Shown here one piece after another: positions 1 through 7,674 of a stretch of 64,000 nt of DNA. Position 1 is the first letter of the stretch. Every line of letters starts with the position of its first letter. The notes under the pieces were generated by a model. That model searched no databases. It was not told where the DNA came from and was given only the letters and a program-made list of their open reading frames with translations. Origin of the DNA: an uncultured Bacteroidales bacterium (GTDB lineage Bacteria > Bacteroidota > Bacteroidia > Bacteroidales > UBA932); assembly GCA_946403855.1 (NCBI GenBank), contig CAMJBH010000009.1:1-64000 (forward strand), given 5' to 3'. The translations under genes were made by a program, and so were the position numbers.

Positions 1-92
1 CGTTCGGATCGGGCCTGTTGGTAATATTGTTCATGGTGGTAAATCTCGATTTATCGAACGCAATTTACGCATTCTCCATGAAAACTCAATAA
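1..92 (+). CDS. C-terminal end of a membrane protein (5' truncated by window edge)
   Basis: The third forward frame is open from the window edge to a TAA at 90-92 and encodes a hydrophobic stretch (GLLVILFMVVNL) followed by a short polar tail ending SMKTQ. This reads like the last transmembrane segment of an integral membrane protein whose body lies outside the window. The stop is followed directly by a strong hairpin (92-126), which supports a real gene end here. The family cannot be told from about 29 residues. Confidence 0.5.
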   Translation, partial: FGSGLLVILFMVVNLDLSNAIYAFSMKTQ

Positions 93-130
93 AGCTCCGG
101 TAACAAATACGATGCTGCCGGAGCTTGTTT
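92..130 (+). terminator. Rho-independent terminator
   Basis: AAGCTCCGG (92-100) pairs perfectly with CCGGAGCTT (118-126), followed by GTTT. It sits on the stop codon of the partial upstream gene and faces the end of the zinc-ribbon gene at 149, so it may serve both strands. Confidence 0.75.
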
Positions 131-148
131 ATGCCAATAAATTGGAAT

Positions 149-442
149 TTAGTGCTTGTATTTTCGAATGAATTCCTCTGCTTCAGTTTTAGTTCTTGGG
201 TATCGAATCCTTTCGCCACTAACAGGGTCGTATAGTGTCTGGAAACGGAAACCATTATCCACAAGTATTTTAACGGTCTCCCACTGAGCAACATCCGTTT
301 TTGACGGGGCCTTAAATTTTTCATTCAAGAGCACCATAGGAGTCATACAGTCAGGACATATCTTATTGTCTTGAAACTTAGTAAAGTCCGTTCCCGCACT
401 GAAACATTTGCGACAACGCAAACAAACATACTTGTGACCCAT
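149..442 (-). CDS. Small zinc-ribbon-like hypothetical protein
   Basis: A 97-residue protein with two CxxC pairs (C7/C10 and C29/C32, the second in a CPDC context), the usual layout of a zinc ribbon. The rest (residues 45-97) is charged and ends with a lysine-rich tail that includes TKTEAEEFIRKY. No enzyme motif is seen. Upstream on the minus strand is a short AT-rich stretch containing CATAAA-type sequence but no clear promoter. A nucleic-acid-binding or protein-binding role is only a guess from the zinc ribbon. The gene is single, and ends against a terminator hairpin at 92-126. Confidence 0.65.
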   Translation of the reverse strand: MGHKYVCLRCRKCFSAGTDFTKFQDNKICPDCMTPMVLLNEKFKAPSKTDVAQWETVKILVDNGFRFQTLYDPVSGERIRYPRTKTEAEEFIRKYKH

Positions 443-676
443 AAATTACGATTTATCGAATACAAATATACTATTTTATGCCGATTTTGGCTTCGGACCG
501 ATATGGAAAACGGTCAAGGCCAGTTCGCTACGCTAAAGATCCGCCCACTCGCTTTGGTTCCGTCCTCCGGAGATTTGCCCCTGCCTCAACCGTCGTGCTT
601 GCAACCACAGACTGCAATCACACAATGAAGGATACCCACACCTAAGATTCCGGGGAGCCATATTATGAACAAATAA
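443..676. other. Intergenic stretch with no recognisable gene
   Basis: Open frames exist on the plus strand but have no start context, no recognisable motif and atypical composition (proline/leucine runs). I see no RNA gene or repeat here. Confidence 0.5.
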
Positions 677-800
677 CTAGAACGGAATATCATTTACAAT
701 GCGCTCAAACTCCTCACGTCTATTGAAGCGCTGAACCTTGCCTCTGACGGAGACGAAGCCTTCGATGGCGACAGGGTCTTCAAACGGGAGCGACAAAAAA
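677..800 (-). pseudogene. 3' remnant of an unknown protein gene
   Basis: On the minus strand a frame runs to a TAG at 677-679 and reads as normal protein for about 38 codons: SLPFEDPVAIEGF, then VSVRGKVQRFNRREEFERI, then VNDIPF and stop. Amino-acid usage looks genuine, but no start codon exists because the frame runs straight into the palindromic repeat at about 796-870. I infer a gene truncated at its 5' end beside a dispersed repeat. The parent family was not recognised. Confidence 0.4.
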
Positions 801-870
801 GATTCTTCACTTCGTTCAGAATGACACGTACATGTCATTCTGAGGCAGGTTCACCTGCCGAAGAATCTAC
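796..870. repeat. Dispersed GATTCTTC...GAATGACA repeat, inverted pair
   Basis: Two copies of a short dispersed repeat face each other: one reads GATTCTTCACTTCG then TTCAGAATGACAC, the other GTCATTCTGAGGCAGG then TTCACCTGCCGAAGAATC. Other copies in the window lie at 6901-6936, 7645-7680, 28770-28800 and 42560-42597. The core GGCAGGTGAACCTGCC is palindromic. Confidence 0.75.
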
Positions 871-959
871 TGTCACCTCCTTCGCTTTTTCTCTATCGCG
901 TCAATGCGAGGAATGCCGGAAAGGTAGCGGCAAGTGACCAATGTTTTTGCCAACCTATC

Positions 960-1074
960 GGGCAAGGTGTGTTTTTCAGCGGGGGACCTTGCCCGGCAAT
1001 ATGGCGCAGAAGGCCCTGTAGAACACTTTGACGGGCAAGGTGTTAGCCAAATTTTTGCACCTTGCCCGATGGCG
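960..1074 (+). repeat. Double-hairpin GGGCAAGGT repeat, copy A
   Basis: Contains GGGCAAGGT...ACCTTGCCC twice in a row, so two hairpins about 70 bp apart. The same arrangement, with the same spacing and clear identity over about 115 bp, is found inverted at 37726-37841. Confidence 0.75.
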
Positions 1075-1110
1075 CGGTTGCCGTGGCCGCAATAGAGCAC
1101 CATATATAAA

Positions 1111-1140
1111 CGAAAAGAGCCGGCCTTAAAGCCAGCTCTT
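1111..1140 (-). terminator. Terminator of tRNA-Leu
   Basis: On the minus strand AAGAGCTGGC pairs with GCCGGCTCTT (one G-T pair) around a TTTAAG loop and is followed by TTCGTTT. It starts two bases beyond the 3' end of the tRNA gene. Confidence 0.8.
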
Positions 1141-1141
1141 G

Positions 1142-1224
1142 TGCGGTAGGTGAGACTCGAACTCACACAGGCCAATGCCCACTACCCCCTCAAAGTAGCG
1201 TGTCTACCATTTCACCACTACCGC
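1142..1224 (-). tRNA. tRNA-Leu (anticodon GAG)
   Basis: The minus strand folds into a class II tRNA of 83 nt: acceptor GCGGTAG/CTACCGC with discriminator A, D-arm with GGTAGACAC, anticodon stem CTACT/GGTAG around TTGAGGG (GAG, decoding CUC/CUU), a long variable arm typical of leucine tRNAs, and GTTCGAGTC in the T-arm. CCA is not encoded. The 5' leader TTTTGCAGTCCCAAT is the same as that of the tRNA-Gly gene at 21.7 kb, and a TAATTTTG -7-like box lies just upstream. Confidence 0.95.
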
Positions 1225-1248
1225 ATTGGGACTGCAAAATTAAGCATA

Positions 1249-1283
1249 TTTGCGAAATTCGCAAAAATATTTTGATAACTTTG
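1249..1283 (+). promoter_or_regulatory. Putative Bacteroidota promoter for queH
   Basis: TAACTTTG at 1276-1283 matches the TAnnTTTG -7 box of Bacteroidota; TTTG at 1249-1252 could be the -33 element, although the 23 bp spacing is longer than usual. The start codon of queH is at 1300. Confidence 0.5.
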
Positions 1284-1299
1284 TGGAAATTTTCTCATA

Positions 1300-2019
1300 A
1301 TGCTGAATTTGAGCGTCCCTGGAGGGTACAATAATATACTTCTTCACAGCTGCTGCGCACCTTGTTCAGGCGCTGTGATTGAGTGTCTGTTGCAGAACGG
1401 ACTCCGGCCGACGGTGTTTTTCAGCAACTCCAATATTGTCCCGCGCGAGGAATATGAACTGCGGCTCTCGGAGCTCCGGCGATATTGCAACTCATTGAAT
1501 GTGCAGCTGATAGAAGATGAATACGACCACGATGCATGGGTGGACTTTGTGCTTAGGCGGCACGAGGCTGATGCCGCAGAGCAGAAGCGACTGGCGGAGA
1601 TGCCCGAAAGGGGGCCGAGGTGCCTTAACTGCTTCAAATTCAGACTGATGAGGGCGGCACGTTATGCGGCGGCGAATGGATTTCCGGTGCTCACGACCAC
1701 CTTGGCGTCGTCTCGTTGGAAGAGTCTCGACCAGGTTGACGAGGCCGGCCGCTGGGCTACCGCCGGGGGATCGGAATCGGTTCCACCAGAGGACTCCCGT
1801 CGGAGCGTAGCGACTGCGGGGGTGTCTGAGGGGATCGCCCCTCAGTCCCCTGGGGGTGCAGGGGGATCGGAATCGGTTCCACCAGAGAACGGCGTTCTCT
1901 GGTGGAACCAGAACTGGCGCCGCGGCGGCCTGCAGCCACGCCGTTCCGAAATAATCTGCGAACAAAACTTTTACAACCAAACCTATTGTGGCTGCGAATT
2001 TTCTAAAAGGCATGACTAA
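1300..2019 (+). CDS. queH: Epoxyqueuosine reductase QueH with in-frame palindromic insert
   Basis: QueH reduces epoxyqueuosine to queuosine in tRNA wobble position 34, using an iron-sulfur centre and an adjacent metal site. Family cysteines are visible: C18, C19 and C22 in LLHSCCAPCS, C108 and C111 in RCLNCF, and C230/C232 in YCGCEFS. The typical TTLASSRWKSLDQV segment and the NWRRGGL...ICEQNFYNQ segment are present. Between them residues about 156-203 are encoded by a repeat: a 27 bp direct repeat (1765-1791 and 1861-1887), a hairpin at 1826-1845 and a perfect 16 bp inverted repeat (1875-1890/1894-1909). Without this insert the protein would be about 190 residues, near the usual family size. 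The frame is kept, so the enzyme may still work. The 3' end overlaps the next gene by 8 bp. Confidence 0.9.
   Translation: MLNLSVPGGYNNILLHSCCAPCSGAVIECLLQNGLRPTVFFSNSNIVPREEYELRLSELRRYCNSLNVQLIEDEYDHDAWVDFVLRRHEADAAEQKRLAEMPERGPRCLNCFKFRLMRAARYAAANGFPVLTTTLASSRWKSLDQVDEAGRWATAGGSESVPPEDSRRSVATAGVSEGIAPQSPGGAGGSESVPPENGVLWWNQNWRRGGLQPRRSEIICEQNFYNQTYCGCEFSKRHD
1765..1909. repeat. Palindromic element inside queH
   Basis: A 27 bp sequence starting GGGGGATCGGAATCGG occurs at 1765-1791 and 1861-1887 (period 96 bp). Between the copies CTGAGGGG/CCCCTCAG forms a hairpin (1826-1845), and after the second copy GGTTCCACCAGAGAAC pairs perfectly with GTTCTCTGGTGGAACC across three bases. It encodes a glycine/serine/proline-rich stretch unlike QueH. 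Confidence 0.8.
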
Positions 2020-2950
2020 GATAAACAAACACATGAAAATGTCCGAGCTCGTGGAAACTAACTACCACCTGCTCAGTATTTTATCCCGTCTTGGAGTGGA
2101 CGAAAGTTTCTCCGGCCGCACAGTCGAAGACCAGTGTGCCAGATACGGACTCGACGCCGATACCTTCGTGCTCATCTGTTCCGTTTATACCTATGCCGAT
2201 TACAAGCCCACCGAAGAAGAACTCAGGAACGCCAACATTGCCGACATTCTGCGCTACCTGCATAGCTCCCACAACTATTACATAAATTCCGCCCTCAAAC
2301 GACTGTCGCCGTCTATAGAACAGATAGTGGCGCCCACCAGCCAGGTGCAACAGAAGGTCATACGCCGCTTTTTCGACAACTACAAGAGCGAGCTCAACAA
2401 GCATTTTGCCTACGAGGAAGAAATTGTGATTCCGTACGTGCACGAGCTCCTCTCAGGCCACAAGGAAGGCAATTTCTCAATGGCCATATTCAAAGAGAAC
2501 CACTCCAACATCGACGAGTCTCTGTCTGACCTCAAGAACCTAATAATGAATTCCTTACCCAAGGAGTGCAACGGCGCTTTGCGAATCGAAGTGCTGTCCA
2601 ATCTTTTCCACCTTCAGGAAGATCTGGATCATCATACCTACATCGAAGACTGTATCTTGGTTCCCCTGGTTGAGATACTGGAAGGAAGGGATCCCAGCCC
2701 GGCATTCGTAGCAGCTCCGACCAATGAGAATGATGCCAGCAACACGTTAAGCGACAGGGAGAAAGAGGTTTTGGTGGAAGTTGCCCACGGCTACCTAAAC
2801 AAAGAAATCGCCGACCGGCTCAACATTTCCATAAACACCGTCATCACCCACCGTAAGAACATCACGCGGAAGACCGGCATCAAAACCACTCCCGGCCTCA
2901 CGGTTTACGCCATCCTCAACGGACTGGTGGACATAAACACCATCGAGTAG
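2012..2950 (+). CDS. Hemerythrin-domain LuxR-type transcriptional regulator
   Basis: A predicted 312-residue regulator. Residues about 85-220 have the spaced histidines and acidic residues of a hemerythrin-like diiron domain (LHSSHNYY, KHFAYEEE, FKENHSN, then LFHLQEDLDHHTYIED). Residues about 246-307 form a LuxR/GerE helix-turn-helix (LSDREKEVLVEVAHG, then NKEIADRLNISINTVITHRK). The N-terminal 80 residues resemble the region found in ScdA/YtfE-like proteins. A diiron hemerythrin joined to DNA binding suggests an oxygen-, nitric-oxide- or redox-responsive switch; that is inference. I chose ATG 2012, behind AAAAGG, over the GTG at 1988. It overlaps the queH stop, so the two are probably co-translated. 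Confidence 0.8.
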   Translation: MTKINKHMKMSELVETNYHLLSILSRLGVDESFSGRTVEDQCARYGLDADTFVLICSVYTYADYKPTEEELRNANIADILRYLHSSHNYYINSALKRLSPSIEQIVAPTSQVQQKVIRRFFDNYKSELNKHFAYEEEIVIPYVHELLSGHKEGNFSMAIFKENHSNIDESLSDLKNLIMNSLPKECNGALRIEVLSNLFHLQEDLDHHTYIEDCILVPLVEILEGRDPSPAFVAAPTNENDASNTLSDREKEVLVEVAHGYLNKEIADRLNISINTVITHRKNITRKTGIKTTPGLTVYAILNGLVDINTIE

Positions 2951-3049
2951 CCGCACCCCGGCAGCAAAACACCGTCCCTTTTGACGCCGGGCCAAGTAAA
3001 CAGATTGTCCGACAGAAGCGTTTGTAGCTAATCTGCAGACAGCAACTCC

Positions 3050-3121
3050 GTGACTATTAGCACTTTAGTCCTTACGTCTGTGGGGAAATTTCCCACAGAC
3101 GTAATAGCTAAAGCACTGAAA
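3050..3121. repeat. TCTGTGGG-palindrome intergenic repeat, copy 1
   Basis: ACGTCTGTGGG pairs with CCCACAGACGT around GAAATTT; the flanks (CACTTTAG and CTAAAGCACTGA) extend an imperfect palindrome to about 70 bp. Related copies lie near 21466-21541 and 37465-37545. It fills the gap between the convergent regulator and DUF2723 genes and may also end their transcripts. Confidence 0.75.
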
Positions 3122-3153
3122 AACAAGCTCTTACCAGCCGCAGCGGGATGGCT

Positions 3154-6100
3154 TTAGCCGACGTCAGGGGAGTCTGCAGCGGCAGCGCCCTCACTGCCGG
3201 TCCCAGTGGCGGCGGCGGGCTCCTCACTGCCGGTCCCAGTGGCGGGCTCGGGCTCCTCGCTGCCGGCTCCGGAGGCCCAGTCGATAAGCTTGGAGAAGGC
3301 TCCGGTGAACTTGTCGGCCATATCTTTGTCCCCTCCCTCCTTCAACACATCGGCCAGGTAATAGATGTAACTTCCGCAAAGATCGAACTCGTTTTTACCG
3401 AACTCGAAGAACTCCAGATAGAACCGGGCGCTCTCCAGCAGGTCGGCAGCCATGCGGGCACCAAGTTCGCGGGCCTTGTCGGTCTCTCCCAACTTGTAAT
3501 ACGTCTCGACCATGCCGATGACGATATAGTCGTTGGTGGACATGTTCAGAGGTATGGACTCCAGAGGGAAACGCCTCATCACCTCCTGGCTGCGGTCCAG
3601 CATCTCCACTGCGCGCTCGTTCTGCCCTTCCTTCATGAAGGCCTTGGCGCAGTTGAGGAAGATACTGCGGGGCGCCATTACACCCAAATTGGTGTAAATA
3701 TTCTGGTTATCAATGAACCAGCCATCTGCAGAAATAGCGTCCCAGCAGTACACCTGATTCATCTTGCGATAGAGCTCTTCGGTGTCCACCCAGCCGATGT
3801 CGGTGGTGGTAATCTTGTTCTTGATGGGCACGAACTTGTAGGAATAGCCCTCGTACACCAGATAGTCCTTGATGCCTATATTGATGTCGCCGCCCATGTT
3901 GAGCATGTGCAGAGGGCGGTCCCACTGATAGCACGACAGCAGGTCCAGCATGAAGAGTTCGGGCTTGGTAAGGTAATCCTTGCCCTTCGGAATCTGCAGC
4001 ACAATGCTGTCCGGAATCATGTCGGCAAAACGGGCGTCCATGATACCGGAAGAAATGACGTTCTGCTTGTTGACGGGTATGACCAGCCTGCGGGAGGCTA
4101 TGTAGTCCATCTTGCGGCCGCTGCTCATGGGCACCTTGACATCAGGATGGCGGAACAGCTTCATGACGTCGGAAATGGGCATATCTTGCTCGCGGGAGTC
4201 CACAATGGGCACGTATTCGTTGGTCCCGTAGAGGTACTGCTCCGGGCCCACGCTCAGCGCAAGCGGCGCGCTCTCGTTGCAAGCCCACTTCATCTGGTCT
4301 ATATGCCAGTCGGTGCCGAGCAGGGAGGTGTTGCAGATACGGACGTCCGTGCGCACCTCTTCGACCTCCTGGGCGTACCAGACGGGGAATGTATCATTGT
4401 CGCCATGGGTGATGAGGATGCCGTTGGGCCCCACGGATTCCAGATAGTTACGTGCCATTTCCACTGCCGTACGACGTCCGGAACGGTCATGGTCGTCCCA
4501 GTTTTCGGAGGCCATGAGGGCGGGGACGCAGAGGCAGCAGGCGGTGATCGCCGCCGCACTGGCCACGGCATAACGGGACTTGAGCGCCGACTGCAGCCAG
4601 CTGAACAAAGCGGCCACGGCCATGCCGATCCACACGCTGAAGAAGTAGAACGACCCGGCGTAGGCGTAATCCCTTTCACGCACCTGGTAAGGAGGCTGAT
4701 TGAGGTATATCACAATGGCGATGCCCGTCATGAAGAACATGAGGAAGGTGAGCCAGCAGCCCCTCTTGTCGCGGTCGAACTGGAAGAAAAGTCCCAGGAG
4801 ACCAAGCAGCAGGGGCAGGAAATAGTAGTGGTTCTTGCCCTTGTTGTCTGCAAGGGTGGACGGGGCCGCGCTCTGGTCGCCCAGGCGGAACTCGTCAATG
4901 AACTTCACGCCGCTCTCCCAGTTGCCATGGAAGATGTTGCCAGGGGTGGGAGAATGAATCTCGTTCTGACGCCCGACGAAGTTCCACATGAAGTAGCGCC
5001 AGTACATCCATCCCAACTGATAATCAAAGAAGTAGTAGAGGTTGGCGCCCATGGTGGGCTTGCGGTCGTTCGATCCGGCCACCTTGCGGCCTTTTCCGCC
5101 GGTGTAGGCCCGGTAGAAGTCTTCGAACTTGCCGTCGGGGGAACTGCTCCACATGCGGGGGAAGAGCATCTTGCCGGAGGCCTTGTAGCTGGCGTCCACG
5201 GGGCCGTCCACCTTCTTGTACTTACCGTCCAGCGGAGCCCAGTACTTGGAAGATTTGAGGTCATAAGGAGCGTCGTAATACTGTCCGTAGAGCAACGGCG
5301 TGGAGCCGTACTGCTCGCGGCTCAGATAGCGCACCAGGGTGAATGCGTTGTCGGGCTGGTACTCATTGGTGGGAGTCTTGGCGCAGGAACGTATGATGTC
5401 GATGCTGAACACCGAGAAGCCTATGGTGATGACGGTGAAGCACAGCAGGGCGGTGTTGAGGAACACTTTTCCCAGACGTTCCGAAGCAAAGAGGCCCCAG
5501 AAGCACAGAGCCAGCAGTGCGGCAAGGAAGAATGCGGCGCCGCTGTTGTACGGCAGCCCAAGCACATTGACGAAGAACAGATCCACGTAGGCCGCAATCT
5601 TGGGCAGGTAAGGCACATAGATGAACACCAGGAAGCCCAAGATGACCACGCCCACCAGGAAAATCTTCACGAGCTCCCAGAAGCTGAACTTGCCGTCCTC
5701 GCGCTTGCGGTAGTAGAACATGAACACCAGAGCCGGAATGGCCAGCAGGTTAAGCAGATGCACGCCGATACTCAGGCCCATGAGGAAGGCGATGAGCACC
5801 ACCCAGCGCAGGGCATGCGGACGGTCGGCACGGTCGTACCACATGGTCATGGCCCAGAACACCATGGCGGTGAAGAGCGAAGACATGGCGTAAACCTCAC
5901 CTTCGACAGCGGAGAACCAGAAGGTGTCGGAGAAGCAATAGGCGAGCGCGCCCACGAGGCCGGAGCCGATGACGGCAAGCGCCGACCCGGTGGTGGCAGT
6001 GCCTATAAGGCGCTTAGTAAGCCAGACTATGGTCAGGTACAGGAAGAAAATGGTGAGCGCCGAACATATTGCGCTCATGGCGTTTACCAGGATGGCGGCG

Positions 6101-6321
6101 TGCATGTTGTCGCCGAACATGGTAAAGAAACGTGCAATGAGCTGAAATACAGGGTTTCCCGGCGGGTGGCCCACTTCCAGTTTATAGGACGAAGCTATGA
6201 ATTCGCCGCAGTCCCAGAAAGAGGCCGAAGGCTCTATGGTAAGGAGGTAGGTCACTGCTGATACGGCAAATGCCACAAGAGCTGCGATCCGGTTCCAGAG
6301 ATTAAATTTCTTATCGTTCAT
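3154..6321 (-). CDS. DUF2723 family multi-spanning membrane protein
   Basis: A 1055-residue integral membrane protein with the family's N-terminal signature (LLTIEPSASFWDCGEFI, then LEVGHPPGNP), a region related to protein O-mannosyltransferase-type GT-C proteins. About ten or more hydrophobic segments fill the first 650 residues; the C-terminal 350 residues look soluble, with helical repeats near residues 950-1030. The acidic DCGEF segment matches the catalytic loop of GT-C enzymes, so glycosyl transfer outside the membrane is likely but unproven. The start is ATG 6321 (MNDKKF), which places the first membrane segment as in relatives. The tail carries three 11-residue ATGTGSEEPAA-like repeats, encoded by a 33 bp tandem repeat at about 3189-3280. 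TATTTTTG upstream on the minus strand is a plausible -7 box. Confidence 0.85.
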   Translation of the reverse strand: MNDKKFNLWNRIAALVAFAVSAVTYLLTIEPSASFWDCGEFIASSYKLEVGHPPGNPVFQLIARFFTMFGDNMHAAILVNAMSAICSALTIFFLYLTIVWLTKRLIGTATTGSALAVIGSGLVGALAYCFSDTFWFSAVEGEVYAMSSLFTAMVFWAMTMWYDRADRPHALRWVVLIAFLMGLSIGVHLLNLLAIPALVFMFYYRKREDGKFSFWELVKIFLVGVVILGFLVFIYVPYLPKIAAYVDLFFVNVLGLPYNSGAAFFLAALLALCFWGLFASERLGKVFLNTALLCFTVITIGFSVFSIDIIRSCAKTPTNEYQPDNAFTLVRYLSREQYGSTPLLYGQYYDAPYDLKSSKYWAPLDGKYKKVDGPVDASYKASGKMLFPRMWSSSPDGKFEDFYRAYTGGKGRKVAGSNDRKPTMGANLYYFFDYQLGWMYWRYFMWNFVGRQNEIHSPTPGNIFHGNWESGVKFIDEFRLGDQSAAPSTLADNKGKNHYYFLPLLLGLLGLFFQFDRDKRGCWLTFLMFFMTGIAIVIYLNQPPYQVRERDYAYAGSFYFFSVWIGMAVAALFSWLQSALKSRYAVASAAAITACCLCVPALMASENWDDHDRSGRRTAVEMARNYLESVGPNGILITHGDNDTFPVWYAQEVEEVRTDVRICNTSLLGTDWHIDQMKWACNESAPLALSVGPEQYLYGTNEYVPIVDSREQDMPISDVMKLFRHPDVKVPMSSGRKMDYIASRRLVIPVNKQNVISSGIMDARFADMIPDSIVLQIPKGKDYLTKPELFMLDLLSCYQWDRPLHMLNMGGDINIGIKDYLVYEGYSYKFVPIKNKITTTDIGWVDTEELYRKMNQVYCWDAISADGWFIDNQNIYTNLGVMAPRSIFLNCAKAFMKEGQNERAVEMLDRSQEVMRRFPLESIPLNMSTNDYIVIGMVETYYKLGETDKARELGARMAADLLESARFYLEFFEFGKNEFDLCGSYIYYLADVLKEGGDKDMADKFTGAFSKLIDWASGAGSEEPEPATGTGSEEPAAATGTGSEGAAAADSPDVG
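3189..3280. repeat. 33 bp tandem repeat in the DUF2723 gene
   Basis: CCTCACTGCCGGTCCCAGTG begins at 3189 and 3222 with a diverged third copy at 3255, giving an exact 33 bp period (11 codons). It codes for a hydrophilic ATGTGSEEP tail and probably varies in copy number. Confidence 0.8.
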
Positions 6322-6712
6322 ATAACAATTATAAGCGAACAAACTATTTTAACTTACAAAAATAGTCATATTCCCGTTTAAATAAAAAAATGAAGCCCGA
6401 AAACTTTTTTCATGCAAGATTTTGGCAAACAGTGTATTTATATGTTGAATATTGGTTTAGCGTTACACTGAAACTATGCGAGGGCTTCAGGCAATTAGAG
6501 GGTGACTACGGTCATCCTCTATTTTTCGTCAGCCCGCGGCCGCAAAGAGTCTCGCCCTGCAGGAACCGACACGAATCAAAGCCGCAGCGTGGCAGAAACG
6601 GCTGGTACTGACACGGATAAAGGGAAAAACATGTCAAATCAGAACGAAAACACTGTTGACTGACACAAAAAGAAGCCCCGACGTGTCAAAAACGGCCGAA
6701 AATAGCAGAGAC

Positions 6713-6930
6713 TGACACGGAGAAGGGAGATAGCGTAGCAGAAATAGCAGGAGCGGCATAAGGATAGCGGCAATTGGCAAAGTACCAGGCTGCCGGCAGC
6801 AATTAGCCCCTATTTTTGCTCCCGGAACATCAGTAAAACACCATCCGGCAGCATTTTCATACCTTTTTTGCTCCCGGAACTGTATGTGGATAAAAAAGAA
6901 GATTCTTCGGCATGTGAACCTGCCTCAGAA
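6713..6930 (+). repeat. Duplicated block A1 with two 52 bp CCGGCAGC units
   Basis: Runs from TGACACGGAGAAGGGAGATA to the GATTCTTCGGC...CTCAGAA repeat. CCGGCAGCAATT starts at 6793 and again (as CCGGCAGCATTT) at 6845, 52 bp apart; each unit holds TTTTTGCTCCCGGAAC, which pairs with its CCGGCAGCAA. A near-identical block with three units lies at 7418-7674. TGTGGATAA near 6887 matches a DnaA box but repeats with the block. Confidence 0.8.
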
Positions 6931-7063
6931 TGACACAAAAACCGCCAGAACCGTGTCAAATCTGAGAGAAAACACCGCTGCCTGACGCAAAAAGAGGCCC
7001 CGATGTGTCAGAAACAAACAAAAATGGCAGCGGCAGACAAAGAAAGAGGTCGCAGCGTGTCAG

Positions 7064-7203
7064 AAGTGTGGCCGGAGACGGAGGGGAAGGGTTCGGAACC
7101 GTAAGCACCCTCGCTTGTAGAGGGAGGGGCCCGCGAGCGGAGCGACGCGGGAGGGCGAGGGCCCCCGGCCCGAGGGTGGAGAACCCTCCCCTCCGCGAAG
7201 GCC
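7064..7203 (+). repeat. GC-rich 140 bp element, copy 1
   Basis: Begins GTGGCCGGAGACGGAGGGGA and ends CCCCTCCGCGAAGGCCC. Nearly the same 140 bp occurs inverted at 21299-21437. It contains several overlapping GC hairpins and a CACCCTCGCTTGTAGAGGGA segment. A partial relative lies at 27060-27130. Confidence 0.8.
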
Positions 7204-7417
7204 CACAAACAGACACGAAAACTGCCAGAACCGTGTCAAAAATGGGAGAAAAAGGAGGGAATTGACACAAAACCAGGCCTTAGTGTGACAAAAATTTTCA
7301 GAAATGGCTGATACTGACACAGAACTAAGTCGCAGCGTAGCAGAAATGGGAGGAAATACCAAAGTTGACACGGAGAAAGGGGGCAACGTGTCAGAAACAG
7401 GCAAAAACAGCAGAGAC

Positions 7418-7674
7418 TGACACGGAGAAGGGAGATAGCGTAGCAGAAATGAGCAGGAGCGGCAATTGGCAAAGTACCAGGCCGCCGGCAGCAATTAGCC
7501 CCTATTTTTGCTCCCGGAACATCAGTAAAACACCATCCGGCAGCAATTTACCACCATTTTTGCTACCGGAACATCCGCAAAACATCCTCCGGCAGCAATT
7601 TCATACCTTTTTTGCTCCCGGAACTGTATGTGGATAAAAAAGAAGATTCTTCGGCAGGTGAACCTGCCTCAGAA
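7418..7674 (+). repeat. Duplicated block A2 with three 52 bp CCGGCAGC units
   Basis: Same order as the block at 6713-6930 with one extra unit; CCGGCAGCAATT starts at 7485, 7537 and 7589, exactly 52 bp apart. It ends in the same GATTCTTCGGC...GAATGACAC repeat. Confidence 0.8.

Noticed and set aside
873..1175. A 100-codon minus-strand frame overlapping tRNA-Leu
   Set aside because: It runs through the tRNA gene, its terminator and a double-hairpin repeat, so it cannot be a normal protein gene.
3148..6261. A 1037-codon open frame antisense to the DUF2723 gene
   Set aside because: It mirrors the real gene's GC-rich codon use, has no recognisable domain and is rich in H, G, V and E as expected of an antisense shadow. 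Similar long shadows occur opposite the flotillin, C69, secDF, dnaE and sdhA genes.
6885..6895. DnaA box (TGTGGATAA) suggesting an origin
   Set aside because: A single match that is duplicated at about 7629 with the repeat block; no cluster of boxes or AT-rich unwinding region there.
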